A DNA stretch of 64,000 bases, from positions 110,582,837 to 110,646,836 of the forward strand of contig CM061139.1 of the NCBI GenBank assembly GCA_030789695.1, written 5' to 3'. Positions within the stretch are counted from its first letter, which is position 1, and every line of letters begins with the position of its first letter. The position numbers and the translations under genes are program-made. The DNA is from Scilla litardierei (Eukaryota; Streptophyta; Magnoliopsida; Asparagales; Asparagaceae). This document shows, one piece after another, positions 10,327 through 21,098 of this stretch. The notes beneath the pieces are model-generated. The model searched no databases. It was not told the DNA's origin and saw nothing but the letters and a program-made list of their open reading frames with translations.

Positions 10327-12443
10327 ATGGGTCGGTCTCAAAATGAAAGATCATCCACTAATCCTCGTCGGTCTGCTCGCCAAGCTGCATCATCTCGGTA
10401 GATTCCTACTTCTTCTGCTTTCTCTCCTTTCAAACGGAAAGGTGGTGTTCCACGATCTTCTAGGGCCTCTTCTGCTGGAATCTTGTCCTCTTCATCATCT
10501 ACATTGTCATCTGACCACATGCAATCAGGAGCAACCTCGAATTTGGCTATGGTACCTTTTCCCCAATTTCTGTTGATTCTTGCTCTCGTGTTTCCTCTCA
10601 AACACCGTTCTCTGAAGAAGATGAATCATTTCCTCCTCCTGTCACTGTGGAAGATTGGTATTGGTGTCTTCGTCGATCAGATCGCAAGTTGGACATTTCT
10701 TGGATGGATTTATCCAATACATGTTTTGGTACTGTATGTCTTAAAGATGTGGAAGGGAAGTTGCTAAGTGTAAGGGTGCCTTTCGATGATTTAATTGTTC
10801 TAAAATCTTGGAATCCCCCTGAGTCGTCTGTCAAAATCTCTGAGATTGTAGTGTTGGATGAATCTGACTCAGAGTCTTTATCGGCTGCTGATACTGTTTA
10901 TAATCAAGATTGTCCTAGTGACATGGTTTTTTCTGATACTGCTGATGATGGAGGTTCAGTTTTTCATGGTGATCCTCTTAAAGAATTACACTCAATAGAT
11001 GAGAGTGTTAATATTTTGGTCTCTGAGAATGAGAAGGCTGAGGTTGTCAGAGAACTTTCCACTACTGCGTCTGCATCTGATGTTGAGCATGTTCCAGTCC
11101 TGAATCCTTCCACACCAGCTGAAGAGAGTGTTGCTCCTCCTGAACAGGTCACATCTTTGGGTGATAATGTCACACATTTGCCTAATGTCAAATCTTATGT
11201 CAGATCTGAAGTATGTTCTCACGAAGAAGCTCCCAAGGTGTCTGATGATCCCAGTGTGGATCCTTTTGTTACCTTCCGTCGCAAAACTAGGTCTGGATCT
11301 CTCAAGCGCAAAGCTTCTTCCACATCCTGTTGGGTTTCTCCTTCTAAGTCTCCTAAGTTATCTGTTGACTCTGATTCCTACTCTCCCACTGCTATATTTG
11401 CCTCTGAGGCTATTTCTATTCAATTTTTTGATAAGCCTTGCCAGGATAGATGGGCAGTCTACTCTGATAGATCTATTTTTGGAGAAAAATCGCTTGCTGT
11501 CTCTTCTTTTAAAAATACCCACTTTCTGGTATTTCTCAAGGACATTGACTTGTTCCAAGCTGCCAGTTGTTATAAGACCTACTATCCTGTTATGGTTCGA
11601 GAGTTTTATTGCAACCTTTCCAAATCCACTGCTGATTCTTCTTCTAAATGGGGCTTTAAGAATTTTGTCCGTGGGAAGGTTATTCCATTCTCCCCTGATA
11701 TCATCAACAAACTGCTCAAATGGCCGTGTGGTCAAAGTCTTCCCTCTTATGGTGCCTCAGTTGGTAACGACTATGACTTGTTCATCCTGTCTGTCACTGG
11801 TGGGCAGTTTTCATGTTGGCCTAAGTCTGTTTCTTTCCCTTCGTCTGCACTGACTGCTAAGTTCTATATACTTTATCGCATTGCTACTCGTAACTGGTTG
11901 CCAACATCCAACATGTCTATCGTTACGAAGGCTATGTGCAAACTGTTGTTTGCTGCAGGGACTAAGAAGTCCTTCAACTTGGGTCGCCTCATCTTTGATT
12001 CCATTTTGTCTCTATCAGAATCCTCTGCACCTCATACTGCTCTGCCGCATGCGTCTCTTATTTCCATGATTCTCTTCTCACAAGGGATTGTTCCAGCATC
12101 TACTGAGCTTCTTGTATCCTGTGACTTGATCAGCTTCACAACCAAGTCTATTGCCAGCAAAATTGATGACCTGACTGTCCTTCCTTCAGTCTCCTCTATG
12201 TCGTCCTCATCTTCTCCATCTGTATAAAAAACTGCTAAGAAAAGAACTTCTCCTCCACAAGCTTCTGTTCAAGACCTCCAGGATGACATGTTGGTGTTTC
12301 AGAGGGCTGTCCGCGCTGTTGATGATCAGCTTGCTATGCTTGAGAGTCAGATGGTTCTTCTTCATGCTCAAAGGATTTTTCTTCAAGACAGGATTGCTGA
12401 GCTCCAAGCCAAGGTGTCTTCTCCTTCGTCTGATAAGGTTTGA
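10327..12443 (+). pseudogene. Envelope-like ORF of SIRE-like copy 1, broken
   Basis: It sits between pol and the 3' LTR, where SIRE-lineage elements carry an envelope-like gene of unproven function. The ATG at 10327 starts MGRSQNERSS. The N-terminal third is Ser/Pro-rich, the middle (SIQFFDKPC onward, about 11418-12180) is a conserved globular-looking domain, and the C-terminus (about 12270-12440) is heptad-like with many L, Q and E residues, suggesting a coiled coil. Lesions: TAG 10399-10401 (CAG in copy 2), a 1-nt deletion near 10556, and TAA 12225-12227; the frame continues to TGA 12441-12443. It is antisense to nothing else of note. The role is inferred only from position and lineage. Confidence 0.75.
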
Positions 12444-12716
12444 TCTTTGGCTTTTTCTGTCACAAAGGGGGAGTAAGTTTGTATTTGCTGCTGATATGCT
12501 CCTCTGTATATGTTGGTTTAACCTGAACAAGTGGCTGATCTAAATGTCTTGGGCTGTTGTTTTTCATATTCATGCTGTCGTTCAGTGGTATTCTCACTTT
12601 TGTGGTTGTTGTTGACTTCTGACTGGTACGTCTTCTTTACAAGAGCATCTCTACAGCCTGTTCTTCTTCTTTGATGATATCGGATTTCTTTCGGTTTGAT
12701 TGTGCCACTAAAAGCC

Positions 12717-12728
12717 AAAGGGGGAGAT
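12717..12728 (+). promoter_or_regulatory. Polypurine tract, copy 1
   Basis: AAAGGGGGAGAT directly abuts the 3' LTR start (TGTTAAG at 12729). It would prime plus-strand DNA synthesis. Copy 2 has the identical tract. Confidence 0.85.
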
Positions 12729-13579
12729 TGTTAAGTATTCTATTTGTCTATTGTGGCACAATGGTTCTGATTGAATGTTAAACAATATGTTGAGTAAAAT
12801 GTTGAACATGTTTGTTCAACATTTTATCTTTCGTTCCTGCTCTTATCATCAAAGATCTCTTATTATAGATGAGGGTCTTGCTGTTACATATTTGGTGTTA
12901 TTGGAAGATCTCTCTTATCTATTGAACGGATGCAAATCGTCTCTCTTCGGTTCACTCTTGTTATAAGGATCTTGCAGATCTTGTCGGTTATAGATGATGA
13001 AGCCGATAGTTGAGTTGTTGAGATTATTTTGCTCGGCTTCATGATCTTCTTGGCTGTTGAAGGTTCTCTTGGAATGATTGAGAAAATCCTTAGTGATTTT
13101 AACTGTGCTCGTGCTGTTTTTTAACAGCTTATCTACCTTGAAGAGGGATATAAAAAGTGGTAAGTCGACGTGTGGAAGTTACCGCTTTTTGACATAGCGT
13201 TGATCGGCTTTGGGAAAATGTGATCTGAAAAGCTCCGGGAGGAGGCTCACATCTACAACGTAGAGGATCAAGGGAGTTGATCCTGGTGAGTACTGCAAGG
13301 GGATCTTGCTCGCAAGGGGAGCTTGCGCAAATTACTCCAAGGAGTTGATTGCGATCAACTCGTGTAGTATGTATTGAGGGGGAGTGTATTTCCTCTAATA
13401 TCATTCAGTTTTGATGTCTGTATTTTACATACTATATAGTGGAGTAATTTGATTTTCTGGGCGGGGCCCCACAGATGTAGGTGTGCGCACCGAACTGCGT
13501 TACCAACGACTATGTGTTGTGATGTGTTGATTGTCATTATTTCTATGTGCTCACTATTTAGGATTGCGTACTAATTTCA
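12729..13579 (+). repeat. 3' LTR, copia copy 1 (851 bp)
   Basis: It starts TGTTAAG after the polypurine tract and ends TTTCA. It aligns through its length with the LTRs of copy 2 but is clearly more diverged and lacks about 45 bp of an AATGTT-repeat block near the 5' end. It contains an inverted repeat around TGTTGAACATG and GTTCAACA (12798-12823) and a stem GAGTTGAT-ATCAACTC near 13334-13353. Confidence 0.88.
13149..13156 (+). promoter_or_regulatory. Probable LTR TATA box, copy 1
   Basis: TATAAAAA lies about half-way along the LTR, with GC-richer sequence downstream. The corresponding site in both LTRs of copy 2 (15384-15392 region) is degraded to TCTCTAAAAA. Confidence 0.55.
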
Positions 13580-14185
13580 AAGATCACGAGAATATTCATA
13601 TGACAAGTACTTGTATTAGATAGAGGGAAAGGAAGCAGAACCTTTGCATTGCTTTAGCAAATCAGAGTTGATGTAATATATAACTTTAGCGTTAGTTTAT
13701 GTCCTTGTAATTCTTGATTTATTCTACTCAGCAGTATGCTAGACAAGGGTAACGATGACTGCATCTATTCCATTCTCAATGTATTATGAATAACAGAATA
13801 ATTTTGAATTTTGAGATTGTATATTACTTCTCTTATATACTTTTTTTATGAGTTAATGAAAATTACATGTTACCTTTCATATACATTCACGCATCTGTCT
13901 GCGTAGGAAATTTTATTCGCTATAGCACATATACATGGGTTTCTTATTTTTTTTTGAAAGGTTTAATGATTTGGGAAGGCAAATGTTAAAAATAAATTTA
14001 AAGACCAGGATTGTTGATGCCAAAATTTTTAACGATAGGGAGACTAGTAATGAGAAGCATATTTAATTTTAGGAGAAGCAACAACATTTGTACTGTTTGG
14101 GTTATATAAAACTTTTGATATTGACATTCTTGTTATATAATGCAGTGAGTTAGTGATATATAACATTTTTGATTGAAAAGTATTA
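13580..14185. other. AT-rich spacer, no gene seen
   Basis: AT-rich sequence between the two copia copies, with no open frame or family match on either strand. It begins with AAGAT, the candidate right target duplication of copy 1. Confidence 0.5.
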
Positions 14186-14566
14186 TATAAATTAGAGTAA
14201 TGTGGATGAGGCTAAGCCTCATATGCGCCTCCAAAACACTACCATCCGCTTTTTTCCGGAGGGTCAGAACCGTTCATTCTGATCTGCATATTTTAAAACC
14301 CTAAAACACCAAATATCGGGTGAACCCAAGAGGGTTTGCTCGTTCATCTACCTGTCGCAAATTTAAAGGTTTTGCAAGAATAGAACTTTTGCGACGGGTG
14401 GATGCATGCAAACCCCCTTGGGTTCACCTGACATTCGGTGCTTTGATGTTTTAGAATGTGAACATAAAAAATGAACCATTCTAATCCTCCAAGAAAAAAG
14501 CGGAGGGTTGAGTTTTGTAAGTAGCATAGGAGTCTTAGATGATACACATTCTCAAATTACCATATA
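14186..14566. mobile_element. Foldback/hairpin MITE
   Basis: Two arms of about 175 bp (14186-14361 and 14388-14566) are imperfect reverse complements across almost the whole element, separated by a loop of about 26 bp. Matching blocks include GGTGAACCCAAG on the left against its complement near 14420, CCGCTTTTTTC against its complement near 14495, and GTCGCAAA against TTTGCGAC at the loop edges. The length and near-complete hairpin fit a small MITE or a degenerating inverted-repeat locus. No target duplication could be assigned because the right end merges into a TA microsatellite. Confidence 0.6.
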
Positions 14567-14584
14567 TATATATATATATATATA
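14562..14584. repeat. (TA)n microsatellite
   Basis: An uninterrupted TA run of about 11 units at the right edge of the hairpin element. Confidence 0.85.
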
Positions 14585-14918
14585 AATATTTGTTTCTTTC
14601 TTGTTCTTTGGTTTGTGAACTAGCTTTGAATAATAGTCAATATCTGGTAATGTTTTTATTGCCGTTTTATTGTAAAAACAAAAACAAAAACAAACTAGGT
14701 CAAATGGGCCATCCCAAAGCACAATAGGCAGTCCCAAAACATTATATAAGATCATTTAGATTTTCTTAAAGAATCCTAATTGTATTAAACATGTATTTCT
14801 TATCCTCGCCATCCAAGAAGCATGCTGTCTGATCCTCGCTGGATCGGCGTTTGGCACACATCCAACCCCAACCTCCCTCTGCCAGCTCATCATTCCATGG
14901 ATCGATCCCCACCCATTC
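14585..14918. other. AT-rich spacer, no gene seen
   Basis: Contains a short (CAAAAA)n run near 14676-14694 and nothing else recognisable. It ends in TATAT (14919-14923), the left target duplication of copia copy 2. Confidence 0.5.
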
Positions 14919-14923
14919 TATAT

Positions 14924-15821
14924 TGTTAAGTTTTTTATTTGTCTATTGTGACACAACGGCTCTGGTGAAATGTTAAACAGTATGTTAAGTGCAATGTTGA
15001 GCGTGGTGGAATGTTAAACATTATGTTATGAAAAATGTTGAACGTGTTTGTTCAACATTTGGTTCTTCATCGCCTGTTCTTATCATCAAAGATTTCTTAT
15101 TATAGCTAAAGGGCTTGCAGTTATGCATTTGGTGCTATTGGAGATTCTCTCTTATCTTTTGAACGGATGCAGATCTTCGTTCTTCGGTCCACTCTTGGTT
15201 TAAGGATTTTGCAGATCCCGTCGGTTATAGATGTTGTAACCGAGTGTTGAGTTGTTGAGATTGTTCTGGTTGGCTTCATGATCTCTTGGCTGCGGAAGTT
15301 TCTCTTGGATTGGTTGAGAAAAATCTCAGCGGTTTTTTACCTGTGCTCCTGCTGTTGTTAACAGTTTAACTATCTTGAAGAGGGTCTCTAAAAACTGCAG
15401 CAAGGTGACGGGGAGGATTGCTGCGGCTGCTGTGATAGCGTTGATCGTCTTTGGTGAAAGGGGATCTAAAAAGCTCCGGGAGGAGGCTCACATCTATATT
15501 GTAGAGGATCAAGGGAGTTGATCTTGGTGAGTACTGCAAGGGGATATTGCTCGCAAGGGGGAGCTTGCGCAAATTACTCCAAGGAGTTGATTGCGATCAA
15601 CTCGTGTAGCATGTATTGAGGGGGAGTGTATTTCCTCTAATATCTTTCAGTTTTGATGTCTGTATTCTACATACTATATAATGGAGTAATTTGATTTTCT
15701 GGGCGGGGCCCCGCAGATGTAGGTGTGCGCACCGAACTGCGTTACCAACGACCTTGTGTTATGATGTGTTCCTTGATATTATTTCTATGTGCCCTATAAT
15801 TAGGATTGCGTACTAATTTCA
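14924..15821 (+). repeat. 5' LTR, copia copy 2 (898 bp)
   Basis: Begins TGTTAAG right after TATAT and ends TTTCA two bases before the primer-site region. Near 15030-15060 it has an inverted repeat AAATGTTGAAC/GTTCAACATTT, preceded by several AATGTT-type units. A GTGAGTA splice-donor-like sequence lies at 15527. Confidence 0.93.
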
Positions 15822-15823
15822 TT

Positions 15824-15835
15824 TTGTATCAGAGC
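15824..15835 (+). promoter_or_regulatory. Primer-binding site, copy 2 (one mismatch)
   Basis: TTGTATCAGAGC is the initiator-tRNA-Met site with the second base changed from G to T compared with copy 1. Confidence 0.75.
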
Positions 15836-15897
15836 AGGTCATCCGCATTCTTTGCTAGTCAAAGAGGGTGTGATTCTGCTGTCTTAGTACGTCAATC

Positions 15898-17868
15898 ATG
15901 AACACGAAGGAAGGAGCTTCCGTGACTCGGCCTCCGCTTCTTACTGGCACCAATTATACATATTGGAAGTCACGGATGCGCGCGTTTATCAAATCTCTTG
16001 ATGAGAAGGCATGGGTGGCCACTGTTGAAGGCTGGACTCCTCCTACAGTTGACAACAAGAAGGGAAATGAATCTCTCAAGCCTGTCCAAGATTGGAGTAT
16101 TGAAGAAGAACGCGCGGCTCTGGGAAATTCTAAAGCCTTGAATGCAATTTTCACTGCTGTTGATGAAGAACAGTTCAAGTTGATCTCTACCTGCGAAATT
16201 GCTAAAGAAGCATGGGATATCCTTCAAAACATACATGAAGGGACAAGCACTGTAAGAGCCTCTAAACTTCAAATTTTGGCTTCTCAGTTTGAAAACCTTA
16301 GGATGAATGATGACGAATCTGTGGCTGAATTCAATGGAAGACTTCGTGACATAGCTAATCAAGATTTTCAATTAGGAAAGACGTACTCCCAAAAGAAATT
16401 AGTTGAGAAAACCCTTAGATCTCTTCCTGAAAAATTTTCGGCCAAAATAGCTGCTATAGAAGAAGTTAGGAATACTTCTAATATGAGATTGGATGAATTG
16501 ATTGGATCTCTTCAAACTTTTGAGATGAACTTGAAGCAAAATAAAAGGGAGAAAGGAGTGGCTTTAAAAGTGGAAACTGCTGATGCTTCACATGAAGGAG
16601 AGGGTACTGAGATTGAAGATGACATAGCTCTTCTAACCAAGAACTTTAGTAAAATGATGAGGAAAATAGGAAATAGAGGTCAGAATTTCAGAAACATTAA
16701 CAAAGAAGCTCGTACAAATCTTTCTTCTGCAGTTAGAGGCAACAATCGACCCATACAGAAGTTTGATACAAAGGGTAAAGACAAGGGAATTCAATGCAGA
16801 GAATGTGAAGGTTTTGGACACATACATGCAGAATGTGCTAACACCATAAAGAAACAAAAAGGAAAATCTCTAGCAAGCTCTTGGAGTGATGATGAGTCTG
16901 AAGAATACACTGGTGACGAGGACATTGTCAGCAACTATGTTGCTTTTATGACCATCATGGGTGATCAGTGTACTGATGACACAACTAGCAATGTTGGACA
17001 TAGTGTGGGTTCTGTTTGCACCATGTTGAAAGAAAAAGATAAGAATGTCAAGAAAAATGTTATAACATTTAGTGCAACATCTGACAGTGATTCTATATCT
17101 GATACGGGTGATGAAAAGGAAGTTGACAAAGTTGATATTCGGTCCGCATATCAAACCATGTTTGTTAATTGGTTAAAGATTTGTGAGATAAACAAACTCT
17201 TGAAGTATGAGAACATTAAACTAAAAGGTGAAAGAGAAGAGGTTGTAACTCAACTTGACAAGATCAAACAAGACGTCAGAAATCTGGAAGGCCAACTCAG
17301 GAGAACACTTCTTAGAGCTGAAAAGGCTGAAAGTGTTCTTAACAAATGGAACACTGGCAAAACCAAGCTTGATGATATTCTAAGCATGGGGAAAGTCTCC
17401 GGAGATCGTACGGGAGTAGGGTTCAATAGAGGAGGTTATCTTCAGATAAGCAAGGAAGTTCATTGTCAACCTGTCAGAAATCAGATGAGTAACAAACAGT
17501 CCAAGCAAGGGAGTCAAAAAGGTAAACACAAAAAGAGCACTACTATCAGACCCTTGATTTGTAATTACTGTCAATGCAGAGGTCACACTGAGAGCAGGTG
17601 TTTCAGAAGGATGAGACATCAACATGAAGGAAGGAACGAGGGACATTCAGATAAAAGGATCATTAAGAGATGGATAAGAAAGACAAGAGTTCACAGCCTA
17701 GTTGCTTACACGTCTATGAGTGCTTTTTCGAAAAACACATGGTACTTCGACAGCGGCAGTTCTCGGCATATGACAGGAAACCGGGGCCTCTTATCTGAAT
17801 ACACTACAGGAAATAAAGGTCACGTCACTTTTGGTGACGGCCAGAGAAGCAAAGTCATTGGGAAGTGA
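15898..17868 (+). pseudogene. gag: gag, second knuckle and protease, copy 2
   Basis: A 656-codon frame from MNTKEGASVTRPP at 15898 to TGA 17866-17868. Unlike copy 1, gag is not frameshifted. Zinc knuckle 1 (CRECEGFGHIHAEC) lies near residue 299; a charged helical region follows (about residues 420-520); knuckle 2 (CNYCQCRGHTESRC) lies near residue 556; and the protease motif WYFDSGSSRHMTG near residue 617 keeps the D-S-G. The stop falls just after the protease core where copy 1 has GGA, so integrase and RT are cut off. Gag would build the particle; the protease would process it. Confidence 0.87.
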
Positions 17869-17877
17869 GAGCTGAAG

Positions 17878-18633
17878 ATGACTGAGTCCATTACTTTGAA
17901 GGATGTCATGCATGTCCAGGACTTAAAGGCTAACTTGATTAGTATAAGCCAATTGTGTGATCAAGGACTGTTTGTTCAGTTTACTAAGGATAAGTGTGTT
18001 GTGCTAAACAAAGCTGGGATCAACATTCTTACTGGAAAACGATCGACTGACAATTGTTATCTTTTGCAGGAAGCAAATAGATGTCTCACAGCCAGTGTTG
18101 AAGTTGCCGAACAATGGCACCAAAAACTTGGTCATGTGAACTACAAGACCTTAATTGAAATTATCAAAGTTGGAGCCGTTCGTGGAATACCTGTTCTTTC
18201 CAAGAAAATTGAAGGGGTCTGTGGTTCTTGTCAGCTAGGAAAACAGAAGAGAACCAATCATAAACAACTTCAGATCATCACCACCTCAAAGAATATGGAG
18301 TTGCTGCACATGGACCTGATAGGACCCACAACGGAAGTCAGCATGGGAGGTAAGAAATATATTTTTGTCTGTGTTGATGACTTTTCTCGTTTCACGTGGG
18401 TGGATTTTCTCAAAGAAAAGTCAGATGCATTCAATGCCTTCAAAAAGCTTTGCATTCGCCTTCAGACTGAGAGGGGAGCTACTATTGGAAAGATTATACG
18501 TATTCGCAGTGATCATGGTAAGGAGTTCGAAAACCACTTGTTTGCTGACTTCTGTGAGGCAGAGGGAATACGACATGAGTTTTCTGCACCAAAGACTCCT
18601 CAACAGAATGGTATTGTTGAGAGGAAGAATTAG
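17878..18633 (+). pseudogene. pol: Integrase zinc finger and core, copy 2
   Basis: In-frame continuation after the 17866 stop. It has the pre-integrase block [13 protein letters not shown], the zinc finger (HQKLGH, CGSCQLGK), the first core Asp in LLHMDLIGPT, the second in IRSDHGKEF, and the third acidic residue in NGIVERKN. It ends at TAG 18631-18633, directly after ERKN, where copy 1 reads CGG. Confidence 0.87.
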
Positions 18634-18645
18634 ACTCTACAGGAG

Positions 18646-19902
18646 ATGGCTCGCGTGATGTTAAATGCCAGAAGGATCAGTACAAAATGGTGGGCCGAAG
18701 CAATAAATACTGCCTGCTACACCATAAATAGAGTATATCTGAGACCCAGAACGGATAAAACTCCCTACGAGATCTGGAGAGGTAGGAAACCTAATGTCTC
18801 TTATTTTCATGTTTTTGGTAGAAAATGTTACATCTTGCAGGATCGGACTTCTAAAGGAAAATTCGATGCTAAGAGTGATGAAGGGACATTTCTCGGATAT
18901 TCTACTACGAGTCGTGCTTTCCGTGTACTAAATCATCGTACTGATGTCTTGATGGAGTCCATCAATGTCGTCGTTGATGACTTCGAGCAAGGTGGTGTGG
19001 GGGCTGGGCCGCAAGAAGAGATTAATGAGGAAGATGAAAATGTTGAACAAAATGTTGAACAAAATGTTGAACAAAATGTTACAACATTTGATTCAACATC
19101 TGATAATACTAGTCAGAATGGTGTCGCTCATGGAACGGCTTCTGCTGAAGAATCGCTATCTGATGAGAATGAAGCTCATCCCTCACGTGGAATAACTAAA
19201 GTTATCCGAAATCATCCTCCAGAGCTCGTCATTGGGAATGTTGAAGATGGTCTTCGCACCAGAGGCACCAGTCAGGTAAATTATCGTGATCTTGCTGGTT
19301 ATACTTGTTTTTTGTCTAGTCTTGAACCCAAGAATGTTAAAGAGGCATTGTTGGATGAGTTCTGGGTGATGGCTATGCAAGAGGAGCTGAGTCAATTTCA
19401 GCGTAATGACGTGTGGAGTCTTGTTGAGAGACCGAAAGGGGTGAACGTTATAGGCACCAAGTGGATTTTCAAGAATAAAACTGACGAAAGAGGAAATGTC
19501 ACACGTAACAAAGCTCGACTGGTTGCTCAGGGATACACACAAATTGAAGGAGTTGATTTCGATGAAACCTTTGCTCCGGTGGCTCGTTTGGAATCTATTA
19601 GGCTTCTTCTTGCTGTCGCATGCAGTTTTAACTTCAAGCTTCATCAAATGGACGTGAAAAGCGCCTTCCTGAATGGGATTTTAAATGAGGAAGTTTATGT
19701 CGAGCAGCCTAAGGGATTTGAAGATCCTTTCTTACCTGGTCATGTTTATCGGCTGAAGAAAGCTCTTTATGGTCTCAAGCAAGCTCCCAGAGCTTGGTAT
19801 GAGCGTCTGACTAGATATCTTCTTAAAAAGGGGTATGAACGAGGTGGAGCTGACAAGACACTGTTTGTTCAGAGAACCAGATCTGCTATCATTATTGCTT
19901 AG
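18646..19902 (+). pseudogene. pol: Integrase C-terminus and RT fingers/palm, copy 2
   Basis: In-frame continuation to TAG 19900-19902 (CAG in copy 1). It holds the integrase C-terminal part, a linker with three VEQN repeats (two in copy 1) and RT up to just before the YVDD motif; KSAFLNG with the preceding catalytic Asp and [14 protein letters not shown] are visible. The stop sits four codons before the active-site YVDD, which falls in the next segment. Confidence 0.87.
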
Positions 19903-20850
19903 ATTTATGTTGATGACATAGTGTTTGGTTCTACGTCTTCTCAGCTAGTAAGTGAGTTTATAGACCTTATGCAAAAAGAATTTGAAATGAGTATGGTTGG
20001 TGAGTTACATATGTTTCTTGGTCTCCAAGTTAAACAGACTAGTGATGGGCTGTTCATATCACAGAGTAAATATGCTAAGAATCTAGTCAAAAGATTCGGT
20101 CTTGAGAAAGCTCGTCAAGTTCGCACTCCTATGGGTTCTACAGAGAAGCTCTCTAAAGATGATGGTGGAAAACAGGTAGAGGTTACCTTGTACAGGAGCA
20201 TGATAGGTAGCTTGTTGTACTTGACAGCAAGTAGACCTGATATCTGTTTCAGTGTTGGAGTGTGTGCTCGTTATCAGGCATGTCATAAGGAATCACACAT
20301 CACGGCTGTTAAACGTATAATCAGATACATAAGTGGAACAGCTGACTATGGGATCTGGTACTCCAAAGATACCAATACTATCTTATCAGGATATAGTGAT
20401 GCAGACTGGGCAGGTAATGCTGATGACAGGAAGAGTGCCACCGGAGGATGTTTTTATGTTGGAAATAACTTAGTTTCTTGGTATAGTAAAAAGCAAAATT
20501 TGATTTCGTTGTCAATAGCTGAAGCAGAATACATTGCAGCAGGTAGTTGTTGTACTCAACTCTTGTGGATGAAACAAATGTTGACAGAATATGGTGTTGA
20601 TCAAGATATTTTGACTGTTCTATGTGACAATCAAAGTGCGATAAACATTTCAAAGAATCATGTTCAACATTCAAGGACTAAACACATTGACATTCGGCAT
20701 CATTTCATTCGTGAGCTAGTTGAAAAGAAGATTCTCATTTTGGAGTATATCGATACTACCAGTCAGTTGGCTGATATACTAAACCCTTGGATTCTAACAG
20801 ATTTGAGGAGTTACGACAAGCTCTTGGGCTGTGTCGTATCTGAATGTTGA
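19903..20850 (+). pseudogene. pol: RT YVDD region and RNase H, copy 2
   Basis: Starts with IYVDDIVFG, then RT thumb/connection and RNase H (GYSDADWAGN, AEAEYIAAGS, LCDNQSA, RTKHIDIRHHF). A 4-nt deletion near 20777 removes the DIFTKP end and shifts the last codons, so the pol stop aligned with copy 1 (TGA 20841-20843) is no longer in frame. Confidence 0.87.
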
Positions 20851-21065
20851 ACTCATTGTTGCACATAATGTTAAACATAATGTCAAACATTATGTTGCAA
20901 CTCTTAAAAGTGCTCTGGATTCTTTTGTCTTTTCTGTCTGAGCGTTATTACCTCTGCATTTATTTTCCTTTATTGGTTTTCGGAGCTCTCTTCACCTCCT
21001 TAGAATTCTTCAAGAAGTTTTTCGTTAAGGAGGGTCCGTGCATATCTAGGGTTCTTGGTTCTTGA
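20844..21065 (+). CDS. Short hydrophobic ORF after pol, copy 2
   Basis: Begins at the ATG that directly follows the ancestral pol TGA (20841-20843). Its 73 codons are hydrophobic, with likely membrane segments around LLKVLWILLSFLS and YYLCIYFPLLVFGALFTSL, then a basic stretch (FFKKFF). It ends at TGA 21063-21065 where copy 1 reads TGG. Beyond that stop the same frame runs without interruption into the envelope-like ATG at 21099. The frame relation suggests the ancestral envelope-like protein could be read through from pol with this hydrophobic part at its N-terminus. Confidence 0.5.
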   Translation: MLNSLLHIMLNIMSNIMLQLLKVLWILLSFLSERYYLCIYFPLLVFGALFTSLEFFKKFFVKEGPCISRVLGS

Positions 21066-21098
21066 TTCATTGTCCAAGAAATCCTTGCTGTTTCTGCG

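Larger units (their letters stand above)
5057..13579 (+). mobile_element. SIRE-like Ty1/copia element, copy 1 (5' LTR missing)
   Basis: Order along the element: primer site, gag with CCHC knuckle, a second CCHC knuckle, DSG protease, integrase, RT, RNase H, short hydrophobic ORF, envelope-like ORF with coiled-coil C-terminus, polypurine tract, 3' LTR. Integrase before RT makes it Ty1/copia; the long gag and a post-pol envelope-like ORF fit the SIRE lineage. The 3' LTR ends TTTCA at 13579, followed by AAGAT as the candidate target duplication, which cannot be checked because the left flank is in the gap. Coding regions carry at least four stops and three 1-nt deletions relative to copy 2 at 14924-24366. 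Confidence 0.9.
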
